From the NCBI GenBank assembly GCA_963832835.1, contig CAWHVD010000001.1:1488001-1552000 (forward strand): a stretch of DNA of 64,000 nt, in the 5' to 3' direction. Positions 36,105 to 45,781 of the stretch are shown here, piece after piece (positions within the stretch are counted from its first letter, which is position 1; every line of letters starts with the position of its first letter). The stretch is from CAVPKN01 sp963832835 (lineage in GTDB: Bacteria; Chlamydiota; Chlamydiia; Chlamydiales; JAAKFR01). The position numbers and the translations under genes are program-made. The notes beneath the pieces were generated by a model that worked only from the letters and a program-made list of their open reading frames with translations, did not search any database and was not told where the DNA came from.

Positions 36105-37702
36105 CAAATTAATCTCCAACATCTACCATCGCTTGCCAGCATCTCATCGGCAGCTTTCGGCCCCCAGCTGCCCGCTGGGTAATTGGGAAAGTCGCTAGGG
36201 GCATTTTCTTTCCATCTTTCTAAAATAGGAGTAATCCATTTCCAGGAGGTGAGCACCTCATCCCCACGAGCAAAGAGGGTGCCATCACCTAACATACAAT
36301 CGCAAATCAACCGTTCGTACGCTTCTGGTGGGGTTAGTCCAAAATATGAGCCATAGCGAAAATCCATTTTTACCGGTTGGATGGGGCTGCTGGGGCCCGG
36401 CACCTTGCAGTTAATCCGCAGCGAGATCCCTTCGTCGGGCTGAATCCGAATGACTAAGACATTATTTTCGTTTTTCTTTCCCCCTTGTGAAAAAAGAATC
36501 TGAGGAACCTCTTTAAAGACGATCGCAATTTCAGTGGCCCGTTTAGGCAGGCGCTTACCGGCACGTAAGTAAAAGGGGACACCTGCCCAGCGCCAATTGT
36601 CGATATAGAGCTTGATCGCGGCAAATGTCTCGATAGGGGAATGAGGATTAACATTTTTTTCCTCTCGATAGCCTGCTACTGGCTGTCCGTTAATAAACCC
36701 TGGCCCATATTGTCCACGCACTACATAGTTGCTGAAGTTGTTCATATCAAGGGGACGCAGAGCTTGAAGGACCTTGACCTTCTCATTTCGGATCGCCTGA
36801 GCTGTTAAAGAAGAGGGCGGCTCCATCGCAGTCAAACATACAAGCTGCATCATGTGATTTTGGACAATGTCACGTAAAATACCCGCTTCCTCAAAAAATG
36901 CACCTCGCGTACCAATTCCGATCTCTTCTCCAACAGTGACTTGTACATGATCGATATAATGATTATTCCAAAAGGCCTCAAAAAGGGAGTTCGCAAAACG
37001 AAAAACGAGCAAGTTTTGGACTGTTTCTTTACCTAAATAGTGATCGATCCGGTAGATTTGCGATTCGCCTAGATGATTGACAACCAACTGTTGCAGCTCG
37101 ATTGCCGATGTGTAGTCATGCCCAAAGGGTTTCTCAATAATCACCCGAGACCACTTATCTTTGACTTTGGTAGTGTCGTACATCAGCTGATGCTTTCCCA
37201 GCTTTGAGATGATGTCGGGGAAAAAACTGGGCTGTGTGGAAAGATAGAAAACACGATTGCCTTGTGTGCCATGCTGCGCATCAAGCCGGTCGAGTAATTT
37301 TCTAAGCTCATCGTAGCCATTATCATCATCGAAGTTAGAACAGTGGTAATGAATCTGCTTAGCAAACGTTCCCCATAGGTTTTCGTCTATAGGTTTAACA
37401 CGTGAAAATTGCCCAACAGCATCGTGCATTTCTTGGGCAAACTGCTCCTGCGTCTTCTCCCTACGGGCAAACCCTACACAGGCGAAACGGCTAGGGAGCT
37501 GGCCATCGCGTTGGAGATTATACAGAGCGGGAAATAGCTTGCGTGCCGTTAAATCACCAGTGGCGCCAAAAATCACCAAAATGCAAGGGTCTACCACTTT
37601 TGAGGAGCCCCTATCCTCTGCTAAAGGGCTTTGGAAGGCTCCTGTATTTTTATCGATAGAGATCGTGGTGATATCTGGAAGAGGATGAGTAAAATCGTGC
37701 AT
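36104..37702 (-). CDS. zwf: Glucose-6-phosphate 1-dehydrogenase
   Basis: 532 residues. The NADP-binding FGATGDLTARKLFPAL is at 45-60 and the active-site RIDHYLGKETVQN near 217-229. A 35-residue N-terminal extension precedes the core. It is the first gene of the zwf-opcA-pgl operon, producing NADPH and pentose phosphates. AGG five bases before the ATG. An Inc-like gene separates it from ruvX-pyrG-kdsB, which are directly adjacent in Chlamydia. Confidence 0.97.
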   Translation of the reverse strand: MHDFTHPLPDITTISIDKNTGAFQSPLAEDRGSSKVVDPCILVIFGATGDLTARKLFPALYNLQRDGQLPSRFACVGFARREKTQEQFAQEMHDAVGQFSRVKPIDENLWGTFAKQIHYHCSNFDDDNGYDELRKLLDRLDAQHGTQGNRVFYLSTQPSFFPDIISKLGKHQLMYDTTKVKDKWSRVIIEKPFGHDYTSAIELQQLVVNHLGESQIYRIDHYLGKETVQNLLVFRFANSLFEAFWNNHYIDHVQVTVGEEIGIGTRGAFFEEAGILRDIVQNHMMQLVCLTAMEPPSSLTAQAIRNEKVKVLQALRPLDMNNFSNYVVRGQYGPGFINGQPVAGYREEKNVNPHSPIETFAAIKLYIDNWRWAGVPFYLRAGKRLPKRATEIAIVFKEVPQILFSQGGKKNENNVLVIRIQPDEGISLRINCKVPGPSSPIQPVKMDFRYGSYFGLTPPEAYERLICDCMLGDGTLFARGDEVLTSWKWITPILERWKENAPSDFPNYPAGSWGPKAADEMLASDGRCWRLI

Positions 37703-37826
37703 GTTAACCTAAAGGGATAAGGAAGTTCTTTTAAGAATTACCCTTTAAACTTTTTAACCGCAAGTCAATTTTGATCGTCGACAAGTGCAGAGAGGTGTTC
37801 TGATAGAGGTTGAGCTGCTTAAAATC

Positions 37827-40805
37827 TCAGCTGGCGAATAGATTCCATAAATCCATGACTTTTTCCACAAATGTTGGGTCATACTTCGCTAAGTATTTTC
37901 TGGCCTTATCCTCATCACCATTTGTAAGAGCGAGTGCTACAACATCAATGCTTCCTTTTTGAATGCCTATTTGTAATTTATGCTGGATGAGTAATGTCAT
38001 AGCATCTGGGAACGTGATGTGGATCTGTTTAAGTTCATCGACACCTAAGCCCGTTTCAATAGTTCGTATTTGTTGACCTTTTTCCCTTATCTTTGCTTGG
38101 ACTGCATCTGATAGAGAGGGAAGTGTCTCAGTTTTGAGTTTGGATTTAAAATCTGCTACTAAAACCCTGACGTTTTCAGTCAGCCACTCCCTTACATAAT
38201 CAGGAGCATCCTCGAGTGCATTATCAATCCCATTATTCGCTAGTTCACCTCCCACTTGCCTAACTGCTGTGAATGCTGAAAAAGCTGCACCTAAAGCCTT
38301 TTGCATTAACCCAGGTTGAACCTCATTGGCTTGGATGGCCTCCACCTTTGGCTCCTCAGCAGCTACCTTCTCAGCAGCTACCTTCTCAGCTTTTTCGTCT
38401 TGAAGCTTTTCCCGTGCATCTAGGATTGCTTCTGTTACCCTTTTAACATCGCTTGTAATCAGGTTAATCATAGTCTCAATAGACTGATCTAAGTCAAAAT
38501 TATCTCCGGGTTCAAAGATCCTTTCTAAAGCATCAGCATCCTCTACTTCAGGGTCTTTCCAATCTATATTATGTCTCCTTAAATAACGCCCCAAATGGAT
38601 CTTTAACTTTTCAAGTGCCATCTCGCGAAGTCCCAGCACACGATTATGCATGAATTGTGCAAGCTTTTGATCGGCTAGATCTACGCACTCAGAGCCACGC
38701 ACATCAATAAAATCTTTTAAATGGTACAAAAAACTATGTTCAGCTATTGCGATTTGGTAGTCACTGATGACTACTTTCTGCGGCATCTCAACAAGCTGAA
38801 CAAGAGAAAGCGAATTACCTACAGCTTGGCCAACATCTTTAGCTAATTTGCCTATCATGGGTTTGACCGTAAAATTAACTGCCGTTTGAACAGCTCTTTT
38901 AGCAACAGATCCGCCTACCGCACCTATGACCCCAGTGACGCCTAAAGCAGCCTGATAGCAATGACGAATCACTTGCGCCTCAAAACAATTAGCATGCTGA
39001 ACGTAATCAGAGAGCTCGTTTAAAATTAGGCTCTTAGTAGCATTGGCAGGTGCACCCAAAGCTTGCGCACCTTCTGCAACTACAGCGAGGGGTTGCAGGA
39101 TTGTTGTTTTAAACATAGTGCCCACGAATGTATTCTGAGTTTTCCCCTCAGTTAACAAATATGTAGAAATCCCGTAAAAATAGTTTATAAATTTTCCATT
39201 TTCCTCATTTTTCATGATCTGATCAAGTTGGTTTAATCCCTCAAATACTTTCTCCATCAATTTTTCTTTACAAACAGCTTTTAAATCATCGTAAGCATTT
39301 AGGGCCATATCATGAACAAACTCTGTGATAGTATTGACAATTAGACCATCAGATTGTGGTAATAAGTTTTGTGCTTTATCTAAACCCTTATCAAGGATCT
39401 GTTCAAAAAAACGATCCAGCTCATTTTCTTTATCTGCAAACTTTCCCTTTATCCAATTGGAGAGCAGCTCATTCAACATAAAAAATTTGAGGGGCAAATC
39501 CAATATGGCCAAAGGTGCAGCAGGATTTAAAGGATCGATCAGGCTAGATAACGCGACTCGATTTAAAATGAAAGCCGCGGCTGGTTTTGCAGCTTTGCCC
39601 ATCACCACAGTCAAGCTCTTTTCAACTACATTCAATAGATTATTCATCACCATATCTGCTGTGTGATCGACAGCTTCAGCTAGAACATTATGTATGAGGT
39701 TTTCGGTATTTACCGTTATTTCGGCCACAGCGCTATTGATAATAGCTTCTACGATAGGATAATCTTTATAAATTGCAGCAAGTTGATTGTTTAATCCTTC
39801 AGTCATATTCTGGAATTCAACAAGTTGCTGCTCAAAAGTCAGACTGACTTCTACTTGAGCTTCTTCAACTCTCGGTGCTAGAACCTTGACGGCTGGAGCG
39901 ATAGGTTCTACTAGCTGTGCCGGAATAGGGGCTATTTGAGGTAGTGCGCCCGGTTTTGGATCTGGTAGCTTGAGCGCCTCTATTTTGATTGCAGCTGCGA
40001 GAACTTTGGCCATTTCCAGAGAAATTACGCGTGTACTAGTGCTCTTGCTACGGGGTCTTTGTGTGCTCGATTCGGCGCTTTTTCCATTCTCAGAGTTTGT
40101 GACACTTTTACTTTTAACCGATCTCGTTGATCGCTGCTTGCGGTGTGCCGTATCGGGTGGCTGAGGAATTGGCGGTTCAATGACTGTCCGAATCTCAGTA
40201 TGTTGATTTTCAGTTATTTGCATTGAATTTGGCTCATCGGCATTTATATTGTTAGGGATTACCTCCGGAGGGGTGTAGGGCGCATTGATGGCTTGCGTAA
40301 ACACTGCTTGCATAGACACTTTTGGATTTGAGGTTACCTCGGTTTCTACCTCATTCTCATTTAGTATTGTATCCTCTGGTTCAGCAACTTCCGGAATGTT
40401 TTTGGTCTCTTCGTTAGCGGGGGAGAGCTCTCTTTTTTCTGGTGGTTTTACAGGAGGGCGTATAGGCGTACCCGGCGGAGCGCTCAGGGATCTTTTTCTT
40501 TCAGCTTTTTGAGGATTTAGGAGTGTGACTGTACGGTTTGATAAATTTTCAGGTGGTGTCTGTCTACATTTTGTAACTAGTATCCGGATACCAATCAGGC
40601 TAATTCCAACCAACGCTCCAATAGATATCCCGATGCCTAGCGAAAGGCCCACCTGGGTATTTAAAACTGCAATCGCGAGTCCCGCACAAATCGCTCCTTG
40701 GGCGATGGTCGTAATCATGATAATGGCCACTTCTGCTGCAGAAGGAACTTTTTGAAATAAACTAGGGGATGGCTGATCGTGACGGACTGCTGAATTGGAA
40801 GACAT
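37827..40805 (-). CDS. Large putative inclusion-membrane (Inc-like) protein
   Basis: 992 residues, no recognised family. Hydrophobic pair at about 24-48 and 51-77, then a Pro/Ser/Thr- and charge-rich disordered region (about 80-260, with basic Ser/Arg stretches such as RKQRSTRSVKSKS), then a long mostly helical part with amphipathic Ala/Leu-rich segments up to 992. A short tandem EKVAA-EKVAA repeat lies near 805. A transported, host-facing protein is the best guess. It has its own promoter (40860-40888) and seems inserted between ruvX and zwf relative to other Chlamydiae. Confidence 0.75.
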   Translation of the reverse strand: MSSNSAVRHDQPSPSLFQKVPSAAEVAIIMITTIAQGAICAGLAIAVLNTQVGLSLGIGISIGALVGISLIGIRILVTKCRQTPPENLSNRTVTLLNPQKAERKRSLSAPPGTPIRPPVKPPEKRELSPANEETKNIPEVAEPEDTILNENEVETEVTSNPKVSMQAVFTQAINAPYTPPEVIPNNINADEPNSMQITENQHTEIRTVIEPPIPQPPDTAHRKQRSTRSVKSKSVTNSENGKSAESSTQRPRSKSTSTRVISLEMAKVLAAAIKIEALKLPDPKPGALPQIAPIPAQLVEPIAPAVKVLAPRVEEAQVEVSLTFEQQLVEFQNMTEGLNNQLAAIYKDYPIVEAIINSAVAEITVNTENLIHNVLAEAVDHTADMVMNNLLNVVEKSLTVVMGKAAKPAAAFILNRVALSSLIDPLNPAAPLAILDLPLKFFMLNELLSNWIKGKFADKENELDRFFEQILDKGLDKAQNLLPQSDGLIVNTITEFVHDMALNAYDDLKAVCKEKLMEKVFEGLNQLDQIMKNEENGKFINYFYGISTYLLTEGKTQNTFVGTMFKTTILQPLAVVAEGAQALGAPANATKSLILNELSDYVQHANCFEAQVIRHCYQAALGVTGVIGAVGGSVAKRAVQTAVNFTVKPMIGKLAKDVGQAVGNSLSLVQLVEMPQKVVISDYQIAIAEHSFLYHLKDFIDVRGSECVDLADQKLAQFMHNRVLGLREMALEKLKIHLGRYLRRHNIDWKDPEVEDADALERIFEPGDNFDLDQSIETMINLITSDVKRVTEAILDAREKLQDEKAEKVAAEKVAAEEPKVEAIQANEVQPGLMQKALGAAFSAFTAVRQVGGELANNGIDNALEDAPDYVREWLTENVRVLVADFKSKLKTETLPSLSDAVQAKIREKGQQIRTIETGLGVDELKQIHITFPDAMTLLIQHKLQIGIQKGSIDVVALALTNGDEDKARKYLAKYDPTFVEKVMDLWNLFAS

Positions 40806-40859
40806 ATTTTTTAAACTCTTTTATTTATTTTTTAACAAAATTACATAAAGTATGACAGA

Positions 40860-40888
40860 ATTGTAACAAATGTAATAATTTTTTGCAA
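40860..40888 (-). promoter_or_regulatory. Candidate promoter of the 992-residue Inc-like gene
   Basis: On the minus strand: TTGCAA (40888-40883), 17-base spacer, TACAAT (40865-40860). The predicted leader is about 48 bases. Both boxes lie in very AT-rich DNA downstream of ruvX. Confidence 0.55.
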
Positions 40889-40907
40889 ATTGAATTTGAA
40901 GGCTAAG

Positions 40908-41324
40908 TCAATAACCCAAGTAACACTGGAGAACGATAACGGCCGAAACGGTATCAATCACTTTAGCCCGCTTCTTTCGACTCATGCCGCCTTCTTTGAG
41001 GGAACGCTCTGCCTGGACAGTGGAGAGGCGCTCATCGAACAGAGAAACCTCGCATTTGACCTGGGCCTGGAGGAGGTTGAGAAAATGCTTCACTTCATCG
41101 GCTAAAAACCCGACTTTTCCGCTGAGATGGATGGGGTTGCCGATAATGATGCGCTCTAGCTCATAGGGTTTGAGAAGCTCGATGATCCTTTGGATCGTCT
41201 CTGCGCTCGTTTTGCCCGCTTGCACAACACCGAGGGCGGTTGCGATGATCTTGTTTTCATCAGAGATCGCGACACCAATCCGTTTGAGGCCGTAGTCGAG
41301 GCTAGCTACTCTTGTTTTTTTCAT
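40908..41324 (-). CDS. ruvX: RuvX/YqgF pre-16S rRNA nuclease family
   Basis: 138 residues, RNase H-like fold. Motif LDYGLKRIGVAISD (about 9-22), GNPIHLSGK and DERLSTVQAERSL (about 97-109) are characteristic. Takes part in 16S rRNA 5' maturation. ATG 41324 lies within the last 23 bases of pyrG, and the order kdsB-pyrG-yqgF matches Chlamydia. Confidence 0.93.
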   Translation of the reverse strand: MKKTRVASLDYGLKRIGVAISDENKIIATALGVVQAGKTSAETIQRIIELLKPYELERIIIGNPIHLSGKVGFLADEVKHFLNLLQAQVKCEVSLFDERLSTVQAERSLKEGGMSRKKRAKVIDTVSAVIVLQCYLGY

Positions 41325-42915
41325 GTTGTCCAATCATAGCTTTTACAAAATCTTTAAATAGTGGATGGGGCAGCGTGGGGCGTGATTTAAATTCAGGATG
41401 GAACTGTACCCCAACCATCCAAGGATGGTCTTTTACTTCGGCTATTTCACATAGCTTGCCGTTTTCTAAAATGCCTGTGAGTAGGAGGCCCTGCTGCTGG
41501 GCAATCTCTTTATAGCGGTTGTTGAACTCATAGCGGTGGCGGTGACGCTCGGAGATCTGGGTCGCACTATAAGCCTGGTGCGCTCTACTTCCTTCGCTTA
41601 AGAGGCAGGGATAAGCACCAAGGCGCATGGTCCCTCCCAGATCCTCAATTCCTTCTTGCTCACTGAGCAAAGAGATCACGGGATCGGACGTTTCGGGATC
41701 CATCTCAGTGGAGTTAGCGTGGGCCAACTGAAGCACATGGCGAGCAAACTCAACTACCATAACCTGCATGCCTAAGCAAATGCCAAAATAGGGGACTTGA
41801 TTTTCGCGGCAAAAATGGGCTGTGGTGATTTTTCCTTCCCAACCTCTCTCTCCGAAACCTCCGGGAACCAAAAAGCCGTCACATCCCTTCAACGCATCAA
41901 ACGATTTCACTTTATCCGATTCAATGGTTTTGATGCGCAGTTGGTATCCTGCAGCAATCGCTCCATGTTGGAGTGCTTCAAAAACCGATTTATAGGCATC
42001 TTTATGCTGCAAATATTTACCCACCACACCGACTGTCACAACTCCTTTCGGCTTTTTGATCGTAGCAATAATTGCTTCCCACTCAGAAAGATCGACTGCT
42101 CGCTCTTCTAAACCAAGAAGGTTGCAAATCTTTTTGCCTACTCCTTCTTGCTCAAGCATGATCGGCACTTCATAGATCGATGTTTTGGCATCCGCAGCTT
42201 CAATGACAGCATCTTGAGGAACGTTGCAAAAGAGGCTAATCTTCTTTTTGATATCTGTTGCGAGGTTAGACTCACAGCGACATAGGATGAGGTCGGGCAA
42301 AATGCCGATACTTCTGAGTGTCTGTACAGAGTGCTGTGTGGGCTTGGTCTTCACTTCTCCTGCGGCTTTGAGGTAGGGGACATAGGTCATGTGGAGATTG
42401 AGGCAATCTTGAGCCCGTTCATAGCGAAATTGGCGGATCGCTTCTAAAAAAGGGAGGGATTCGATATCGCCCACTGTGCCGCCAATTTCTACCAGGACAA
42501 TGTCAGCATTTGCCGATTCACCACATTTCAAGATCCGTTTTTTAATCTCATCTGTAATGTGGGGAATCACTTGGACTGTTTTACCCAGATAGTCGCCTTT
42601 CCTCTCTTTTTTAATCACCGTTTCATAAATTTGGCCCGATGTGGCAGTTGAAGCTTTGGTAAGCGGGGAATTCGTATAGCGGTAATAGTGCCCTAGATCG
42701 AGATCGGTTTCCATCCCATCGTCAGTAACATACACCTCGCCATGCTCAAAAGGATTCATTGTGCCCGGATCCACATTTAGATAGGGGTCGAGCTTGAGCA
42801 TTGCGGCCTTATACCCCCTTTTTTCAAGGAGAAGGGCAATTGAAGCTAAGGTCAACCCTTTCCCTAAAGAGGAGACGACGCCGCCAGTGATGAACAGATA
42901 TTTTCTTTTTGCCAT
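41302..42915 (-). CDS. pyrG: CTP synthase
   Basis: 537 residues, complete. N-terminal amidoligase with TGGVVSSLGKGLTLASIA (about 10-27) and PYLNVDPGTMNP. C-terminal glutaminase with the nucleophile in YFGICLGMQV and FHPEFKSRP. Makes CTP from UTP and glutamine. The 5' end overlaps kdsB by 52 bases; GGAAAAG within kdsB acts as likely ribosome-binding site. Confidence 0.97.
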   Translation of the reverse strand: MAKRKYLFITGGVVSSLGKGLTLASIALLLEKRGYKAAMLKLDPYLNVDPGTMNPFEHGEVYVTDDGMETDLDLGHYYRYTNSPLTKASTATSGQIYETVIKKERKGDYLGKTVQVIPHITDEIKKRILKCGESANADIVLVEIGGTVGDIESLPFLEAIRQFRYERAQDCLNLHMTYVPYLKAAGEVKTKPTQHSVQTLRSIGILPDLILCRCESNLATDIKKKISLFCNVPQDAVIEAADAKTSIYEVPIMLEQEGVGKKICNLLGLEERAVDLSEWEAIIATIKKPKGVVTVGVVGKYLQHKDAYKSVFEALQHGAIAAGYQLRIKTIESDKVKSFDALKGCDGFLVPGGFGERGWEGKITTAHFCRENQVPYFGICLGMQVMVVEFARHVLQLAHANSTEMDPETSDPVISLLSEQEGIEDLGGTMRLGAYPCLLSEGSRAHQAYSATQISERHRHRYEFNNRYKEIAQQQGLLLTGILENGKLCEIAEVKDHPWMVGVQFHPEFKSRPTLPHPLFKDFVKAMIGQHEKNKSS

Positions 42916-43640
42916 AATAACTTTTCCACAAGTTTAAGGTCGGCCGGCGTATCTACGCCGGCGGCTTGATCGTCCACCATGCATACATGGATAGGCAAGC
43001 CATTTTCTAGCATTTTTAATTGTTCTAAATCTTCGCACTCCTGCAAAGGAGTCTTCCCCAACATCACGTAGTGGCGCAGCGCAGCGCGCCGAAAACAGTA
43101 CACCCCGATATGCCGGTAATATGGGGGGATCCGATCCTGTGCTTGTGCAAAAGGAATGGGGGATCTGCTAAAATAAAGGGCCCGACCATTGCGGTCAAAC
43201 ACACACTTGACCACATTCGGCATTAAAGCTTGATGTCTATCGGTGATAGGGGATACGGGTGTGGTCATCACCACATCGGGATTTTGTTGGAGTTGAGTCA
43301 CCAGCAGGTCAACCACTTCAGGATCAAGACAAGGCTCATCACCTTGAATATTCACCACGATTTCGGCGTCCGGGAAAGAGCTTTCGATGACCTCCCAAGA
43401 ACGGTCGGTTCCTGTAGCACATGCAAGGGATGTCATACAGACTTTAGCCCCAAAGCTTTGAGCATGCTCGAAGATGCGCGAGTCATCCGTGGCAATCACC
43501 AGCCTATCCAAGCTTTTACACTGCACCGCGTTCTCGTAAGTTCTTTGTATAAGAGATTTACCTAAAATTTTGACGAGTGGCTTGCCCGGAAAACGGCTGC
43601 TTTGCCAACGGGCAGGAATAACACCAACGACTCTTTTCAT
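42864..43640 (-). CDS. kdsB: CMP-KDO synthetase (3-deoxy-manno-octulosonate cytidylyltransferase)
   Basis: 258 residues. VIPARWQSSRFPGKPL (about 6-21), VVNIQGDEPCLDP (about 93-105) and the HIGVYCFRR segment are diagnostic. Activates KDO for lipopolysaccharide. It uses CTP, so coupling with pyrG is functional as well as physical. ATG 43640 gives the standard N-terminus; an in-frame TTG at 43685 is rejected. Confidence 0.95.
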   Translation of the reverse strand: MKRVVGVIPARWQSSRFPGKPLVKILGKSLIQRTYENAVQCKSLDRLVIATDDSRIFEHAQSFGAKVCMTSLACATGTDRSWEVIESSFPDAEIVVNIQGDEPCLDPEVVDLLVTQLQQNPDVVMTTPVSPITDRHQALMPNVVKCVFDRNGRALYFSRSPIPFAQAQDRIPPYYRHIGVYCFRRAALRHYVMLGKTPLQECEDLEQLKMLENGLPIHVCMVDDQAAGVDTPADLKLVEKLLWQKENICSSLAASSPL

Positions 43641-43770
43641 GCCTAACAGGGTACAAAAATTCCTTATTGTTTTCAACAACAACAATTTTAAACAGTAACG
43701 AAATATTTTCTAAAATAATGTAATATGAATTAAAATTAATCATATAACAAAAATAATCAGAGGAATCTCC

Positions 43771-44406
43771 ATGAGCTTGTTTCCGAACAAATTTTTACTA
43801 AATGTTTTTGCATGCGGGTTAATTCTCTCTTGCCCTTTGAATCTAGTAATAGCGGCTAGTACCACTCAACAACAAGCAACTGAGACCCAACTTAAATGGC
43901 AAAAATACACATTTGAAAGCAGTGGGTTTTCAATCGATCTCCCGAAAAAACCAGAATGGGTGCAGCAGTCAATTGATGTACCCAAGTCTGATCTCAAAAT
44001 TAATTATGAAACCTATTTGAGTGAGCCAAGCGACTCTATGGTGTTTGTTGTATCTGTGTGGAATTATCCCTCACAAATCGATATGTCCAAGCCAGAGGTG
44101 AATCTGCAAGATGGTTTCAAGGGGATGCTCTCTGCCCTTCCCGGATCTGAAGTACTGAACATGAAGATGGGCGAGGTAAATGGCTTCAAATCCCTCGAAT
44201 TCCTAGTCAAAAATGACGATATCTATTTTCAGGGCAAATTGATTTTGGTCCATAACACCCTCTATCAAGTCTTTACTGTTTACAAGGCAAGTGAGGATAT
44301 GACCGATAACTACATCCATTTTATTAACTCCTTCAATCTAATTAAGCCCGAACAACATAAAGTGGCTCCGCCTGCCAAGGCTAATGGCGCTAAAATGAAT
44401 GTGTAA
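43771..44406 (+). CDS. Exported protein of unknown function
   Basis: 211 residues. Signal peptide of about 29 residues (hydrophobic core NVFACGLILSCPLNLVIAA). The mature part has a compact beta-rich domain (WQKYTFESSGFSIDLPKKPEW...VFVVSVWNYP...) and a Lys/Ala/Pro tail. The fold resembles small periplasmic domains of the FESSGFSIDLP type, for which I know no function. AGAGGA six bases before the ATG. The GDPD gene overlaps its end by 8 bases, so the two are likely co-expressed. Confidence 0.65.
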   Translation: MSLFPNKFLLNVFACGLILSCPLNLVIAASTTQQQATETQLKWQKYTFESSGFSIDLPKKPEWVQQSIDVPKSDLKINYETYLSEPSDSMVFVVSVWNYPSQIDMSKPEVNLQDGFKGMLSALPGSEVLNMKMGEVNGFKSLEFLVKNDDIYFQGKLILVHNTLYQVFTVYKASEDMTDNYIHFINSFNLIKPEQHKVAPPAKANGAKMNV

Positions 44407-45313
44407 TTTTTTCAAAATGGTTTTTATGGTGGCCTGTATTCTCACAGGCCATCTCTGTGCTCTTGAAATTCAAGGACATAGAGGGGCGAGGGGGCAGTTT
44501 CCCGAAAATACGCTACCCGCTTTTATGGCCGCCATTGAAGGGGGAGCTGACACTCTCGAACTGGACCTCATGCTGAGCTCCGACAACACAATTGTGATTT
44601 ATCATGATTTTGCTCTCAACTCTCAGCTATGCACTTACTTAAATGGCAAACCTCTTAAACAAGCACCCTTAATTGCCCACCTGTTGCTCGCTGAGATAAA
44701 AAAAATCGATTGCGGCAGTAAACAAAACCCCCTCTTTCCAAAGCAGGTAGCCCTAAAGGGAATCCAGATTCCCACATTGAAAGAGTTGCTTCACGTGATC
44801 CGTACACATCCTTTGGCTCAACATGTCAAATTGAACCTTGAGATCAAAATCAATCCCTATTCTACAGCAGAGCACCCTAGTCGGGCTTTTGTTGCCCAAA
44901 AAATCTTGGCTGAAGTGAGGGCCAGTGGCCTGGAAGATCGGGTGTTATACTCTTCATTTGATCTAGAAGTGCTCAAAGAAATGCGTAAACTCGATCCCAG
45001 TGCGAAACTGGGCTTTATCTTTAGCTCCGAATGGCTGCAAAAGAAATGGCTGGTCAAGCCCGAGAACTGGTTACCCTTTGTGGTCCAATCTGCTTCTCAG
45101 ATACGAGCCGAAATGCTCGCTGTTGAACATACACTCCTAACAGCCGAGCACGTTGAAAAGCTACATGCCTCTGGTTTTCGTGTCATCCCCTGGACAATCA
45201 ACGACCTTAAAATCTCACAAGACCTCATCGAAATGGGTGTCGATGGGATCATCACCGACTACCCATCCGATTTCGTGGAACTTTTAAGACCGGCTCAAAG
45301 CGGCTGCCCATAG
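44399..45313 (+). CDS. Exported glycerophosphodiester phosphodiesterase
   Basis: 304 residues, GDPD family. Active-site residues are visible: GHRGARGQFPENTLPAF (26-42), ELDLML (54-59; Glu54, Asp56) and YHD (68-70). The C-terminal PWTINDL and GVDGIITDYP complete the barrel. The N-terminus (FKMVFMVACILTGHLCALE) is a signal peptide, so it should act in the periplasm, releasing glycerol-3-phosphate from deacylated phospholipids. ATG 44399 overlaps the preceding gene. Confidence 0.92.
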   Translation: MCNFFKMVFMVACILTGHLCALEIQGHRGARGQFPENTLPAFMAAIEGGADTLELDLMLSSDNTIVIYHDFALNSQLCTYLNGKPLKQAPLIAHLLLAEIKKIDCGSKQNPLFPKQVALKGIQIPTLKELLHVIRTHPLAQHVKLNLEIKINPYSTAEHPSRAFVAQKILAEVRASGLEDRVLYSSFDLEVLKEMRKLDPSAKLGFIFSSEWLQKKWLVKPENWLPFVVQSASQIRAEMLAVEHTLLTAEHVEKLHASGFRVIPWTINDLKISQDLIEMGVDGIITDYPSDFVELLRPAQSGCP

Positions 45314-45762
45314 CTCTTTTTTTCGAGCCAATAGTCTACAGAGAAAAGTCCCGGACCAAAACAGAGAACAACAAGTGATGCGTAAAGATATAAAAAGGGC
45401 TCTTGCTGAATAAAAGTTGAGACGCTCGTGATAGCCTCGCTATGTGCCGTTGCAAGAGCGGTGGCTAAAATGATGGTTAGGAACAAGGAAAAAAACCGAG
45501 TCAGTATTCCAAAAAAAAGCGAGATACCTCCCAAAAGCTCAATGGATGCGATTACATACGCCATTACTTTGGGGATACCCAGGGATTCAAAATACTCGCC
45601 GACATGTTGAATGTGCATCCATTTACCAGCTCCTGTCATCACCAGTAAATATCCCCAGTAAAGGCGGATCATGAGCAGAAGAAAATGCCCTAAAAACCCT
45701 TCGGCTTTGGCAAATCCCCAGTATCCCTTTTTAATCCAACCGCCTGATACTTTCGAGGCCAT
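45295..45762 (-). CDS. DoxX-family membrane protein
   Basis: 155 residues with four hydrophobic segments and the DoxX pattern RLYWGYLLVMTGAGKW (about 33-48), ELLGGISLFFGILTRFFSL (about 74-92) and LVVLCFGPGLFSVD. GGGAG precedes the ATG. Convergent with the GDPD gene, overlapping its end by 19 bases. Physiological role unknown; the family is linked to quinone or thiol redox. Confidence 0.85.
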   Translation of the reverse strand: MASKVSGGWIKKGYWGFAKAEGFLGHFLLLMIRLYWGYLLVMTGAGKWMHIQHVGEYFESLGIPKVMAYVIASIELLGGISLFFGILTRFFSLFLTIILATALATAHSEAITSVSTFIQQEPFLYLYASLVVLCFGPGLFSVDYWLEKKSYGQPL

Positions 45763-45781
45763 ATGAAACTCCCTTTTTGGC

